The notes beneath the pieces were generated by a model. That model ran no database searches, was not told the origin of the DNA, and worked only from the letters and a program-made list of their open reading frames with translations. Both the position numbers and the translations under genes were made by a program. A stretch of 39,764 bases of DNA from an uncultured Actinomycetes bacterium (GTDB lineage: Bacteria > Actinomycetota > Thermoleophilia > Solirubrobacterales > Solirubrobacteraceae). Below, one piece after another: positions 39,338 to 39,764 of the stretch. Location of the stretch: NCBI GenBank assembly GCA_937888775.1, contig CALAQT010000393.1, positions 1-39,764 of the forward strand. The letters are read 5' to 3'. Positions within the stretch are counted from its first letter, which is position 1; every line of letters begins with the position of its first letter.

Positions 39338-39410
39338 GGGCCGTTAGCTCAACTGGTAGAGCAGGGGACTCTTAATCCCAAGGTTGGAGGTTCGAGTCCT
39401 CCACGGCCCA
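39338..39410 (+). tRNA. tRNA-Lys (anticodon CTT)
   Basis: A 73-base cloverleaf. The acceptor stem GGGCCGT pairs with ACGGCCC, the D arm is GCTC/GAGC, the anticodon loop is CTCTTAA with anticodon CTT for codon AAG, and the T arm is GGAGG-TTCGAGT-CCTCC. The discriminator base is A, and CCA is not encoded. The top pair of the anticodon stem is a G-A mismatch. Reading the opposite strand gives a well-known false peptide, so no protein is annotated there. Confidence 0.97.
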
Positions 39411-39700
39411 TTCGCAAATCCCCGGCGACCGCCGGATCGAACGGCTGCTCTCGGCCTCCACCACCTGCCGCCCACAACACCGCTCGCTGTTCGCCTACCT
39501 CGCAGAACATGCTCACCGGCCACTCACGCGGCGACCCCGTCCCCAGGCTCGCCTGAGCCAGGGAACTGAACGCCGAAACCCTGGAACGGAGCGGGACCCG
39601 ATGACGTCGAGAGTGAGCCAGACTGGGACGTTCCAGGACCCCCAGTAGGGGGTGTGATGCTGGTTGGTGGCGCCCATCCATCCCGGCAGGATCCCAACGC
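39411..39700. other. Region after tRNA-Lys without a recognisable gene
   Basis: No frame here shows a family resemblance or the codon pattern of the neighbours. A small hairpin, CCGGC-GACC-GCCGG at 39422-39435, may end the tRNA transcript. The rest is unexplained; because it lies between a tRNA 3' end and possible insertion-sequence repeats, it may be the edge of an integrated element. Confidence 0.4.
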
Positions 39701-39713
39701 CGCCGCCATTGAC

Positions 39714-39760
39714 GGCGGCCATGGGAATCTCCCCACTGGCGGCCATCGAAAGTCCCCACT
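39714..39760. repeat. Two imperfect 23-24 bp repeats, possibly an IS21-type end
   Basis: GGCGGCCAT, 8-9 variable bases, then CCCCACT occurs at 39714-39737 and at 39738-39760, with a partial GCCGCCATTGAC before it. On the minus strand this reads AGTGGGGAC and GATGGCCGCC in alternation, a style I associate with terminal repeats of IS21-like elements. No transposase is inside the window. Confidence 0.4.
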
Positions 39761-39764
39761 GATG

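Noticed and set aside
39349..39759. A 136-codon minus-strand frame through tRNA-Lys
   Set aside because: Its end, Gly-Gly-Leu-Glu-Pro-Pro-Thr-Leu-Gly-Leu-Arg-Val-Pro-Cys, is the known false peptide made by translating a tRNA antisense.

Overview
The window is one contiguous piece of high-GC bacterial chromosome. Gene content fits an actinobacterium of the Thermoleophilia/Solirubrobacterales type. The evidence is a cytochrome bc complex with a b6-like split cytochrome b and a subunit IV-cytochrome c fusion, a UbiE/MenG-type quinone methyltransferase, a CGNR zinc-finger regulator, a bifunctional-nuclease protein and many GTG starts with 4-nt stop/start overlaps. The taxon is an inference from gene families, not from a marker gene.

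Left third (1-15.4 kb), accessory. A universal stress protein is followed by an ABC-2 exporter pair, a primary-type sigma factor whose best start is CTG, and divergent LysR and MarR regulators. A small catabolic set follows (amidohydrolase, MaoC hydratase, SDR dehydrogenase, aldehyde dehydrogenase), with a truncated acyl-CoA synthetase remnant beside it. Then comes a two-domain ABC ATPase behind an FtsX/MacB-like permease that is broken by three frameshifts, and a CGNR-type regulator.

Middle (15.4-28.2 kb). Bifunctional nuclease protein, D-alanine-D-alanine ligase and a class I/II aminotransferase, the last two separated by a short, very repetitive, hairpin-rich spacer. Further on: a DUF4126 membrane protein, a type I phosphodiesterase, GtrA, a polytopic GT-C-like membrane protein with an extracytoplasmic N-terminal domain, a YmdB-like phosphodiesterase, an AI-2E-family permease with a C-terminal zinc ribbon, a second ABC-2 exporter and two small proteins.

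Right third (28.3-39.3 kb), a bioenergetic cluster. hemB, a fused AhbA-AhbB siroheme-decarboxylase-like gene, hemL, an uncharacterised gene, qcrA, qcrB, qcrC, a menaquinone methyltransferase, a polyprenyl diphosphate synthase, a zinc-ribbon protein, tatA, tatC and a membrane-anchored TPR-like protein, then tRNA-Lys. These genes would together provide heme, quinone, the cytochrome complex and the Tat exporter needed by the Rieske subunit.

The most unusual structure lies between hemL and the gene before qcrA: six perfect 44-bp tandem repeats. Each encodes the same 15-residue peptide (the last one 14), each has its own GGAG site, and each is chained to its neighbours by an ATGA stop/start overlap. 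The chain begins exactly at the hemL stop codon and ends in a GTGA overlap with the downstream gene. In each unit the GGAG and the ATG fall inside a potential hairpin. I read it as a candidate translational relay, or as a minisatellite that happens to preserve coupling. Several other genes here (SDR, ddl, ABC-2 permease) also have a short duplication of the sequence spanning their stop codon.
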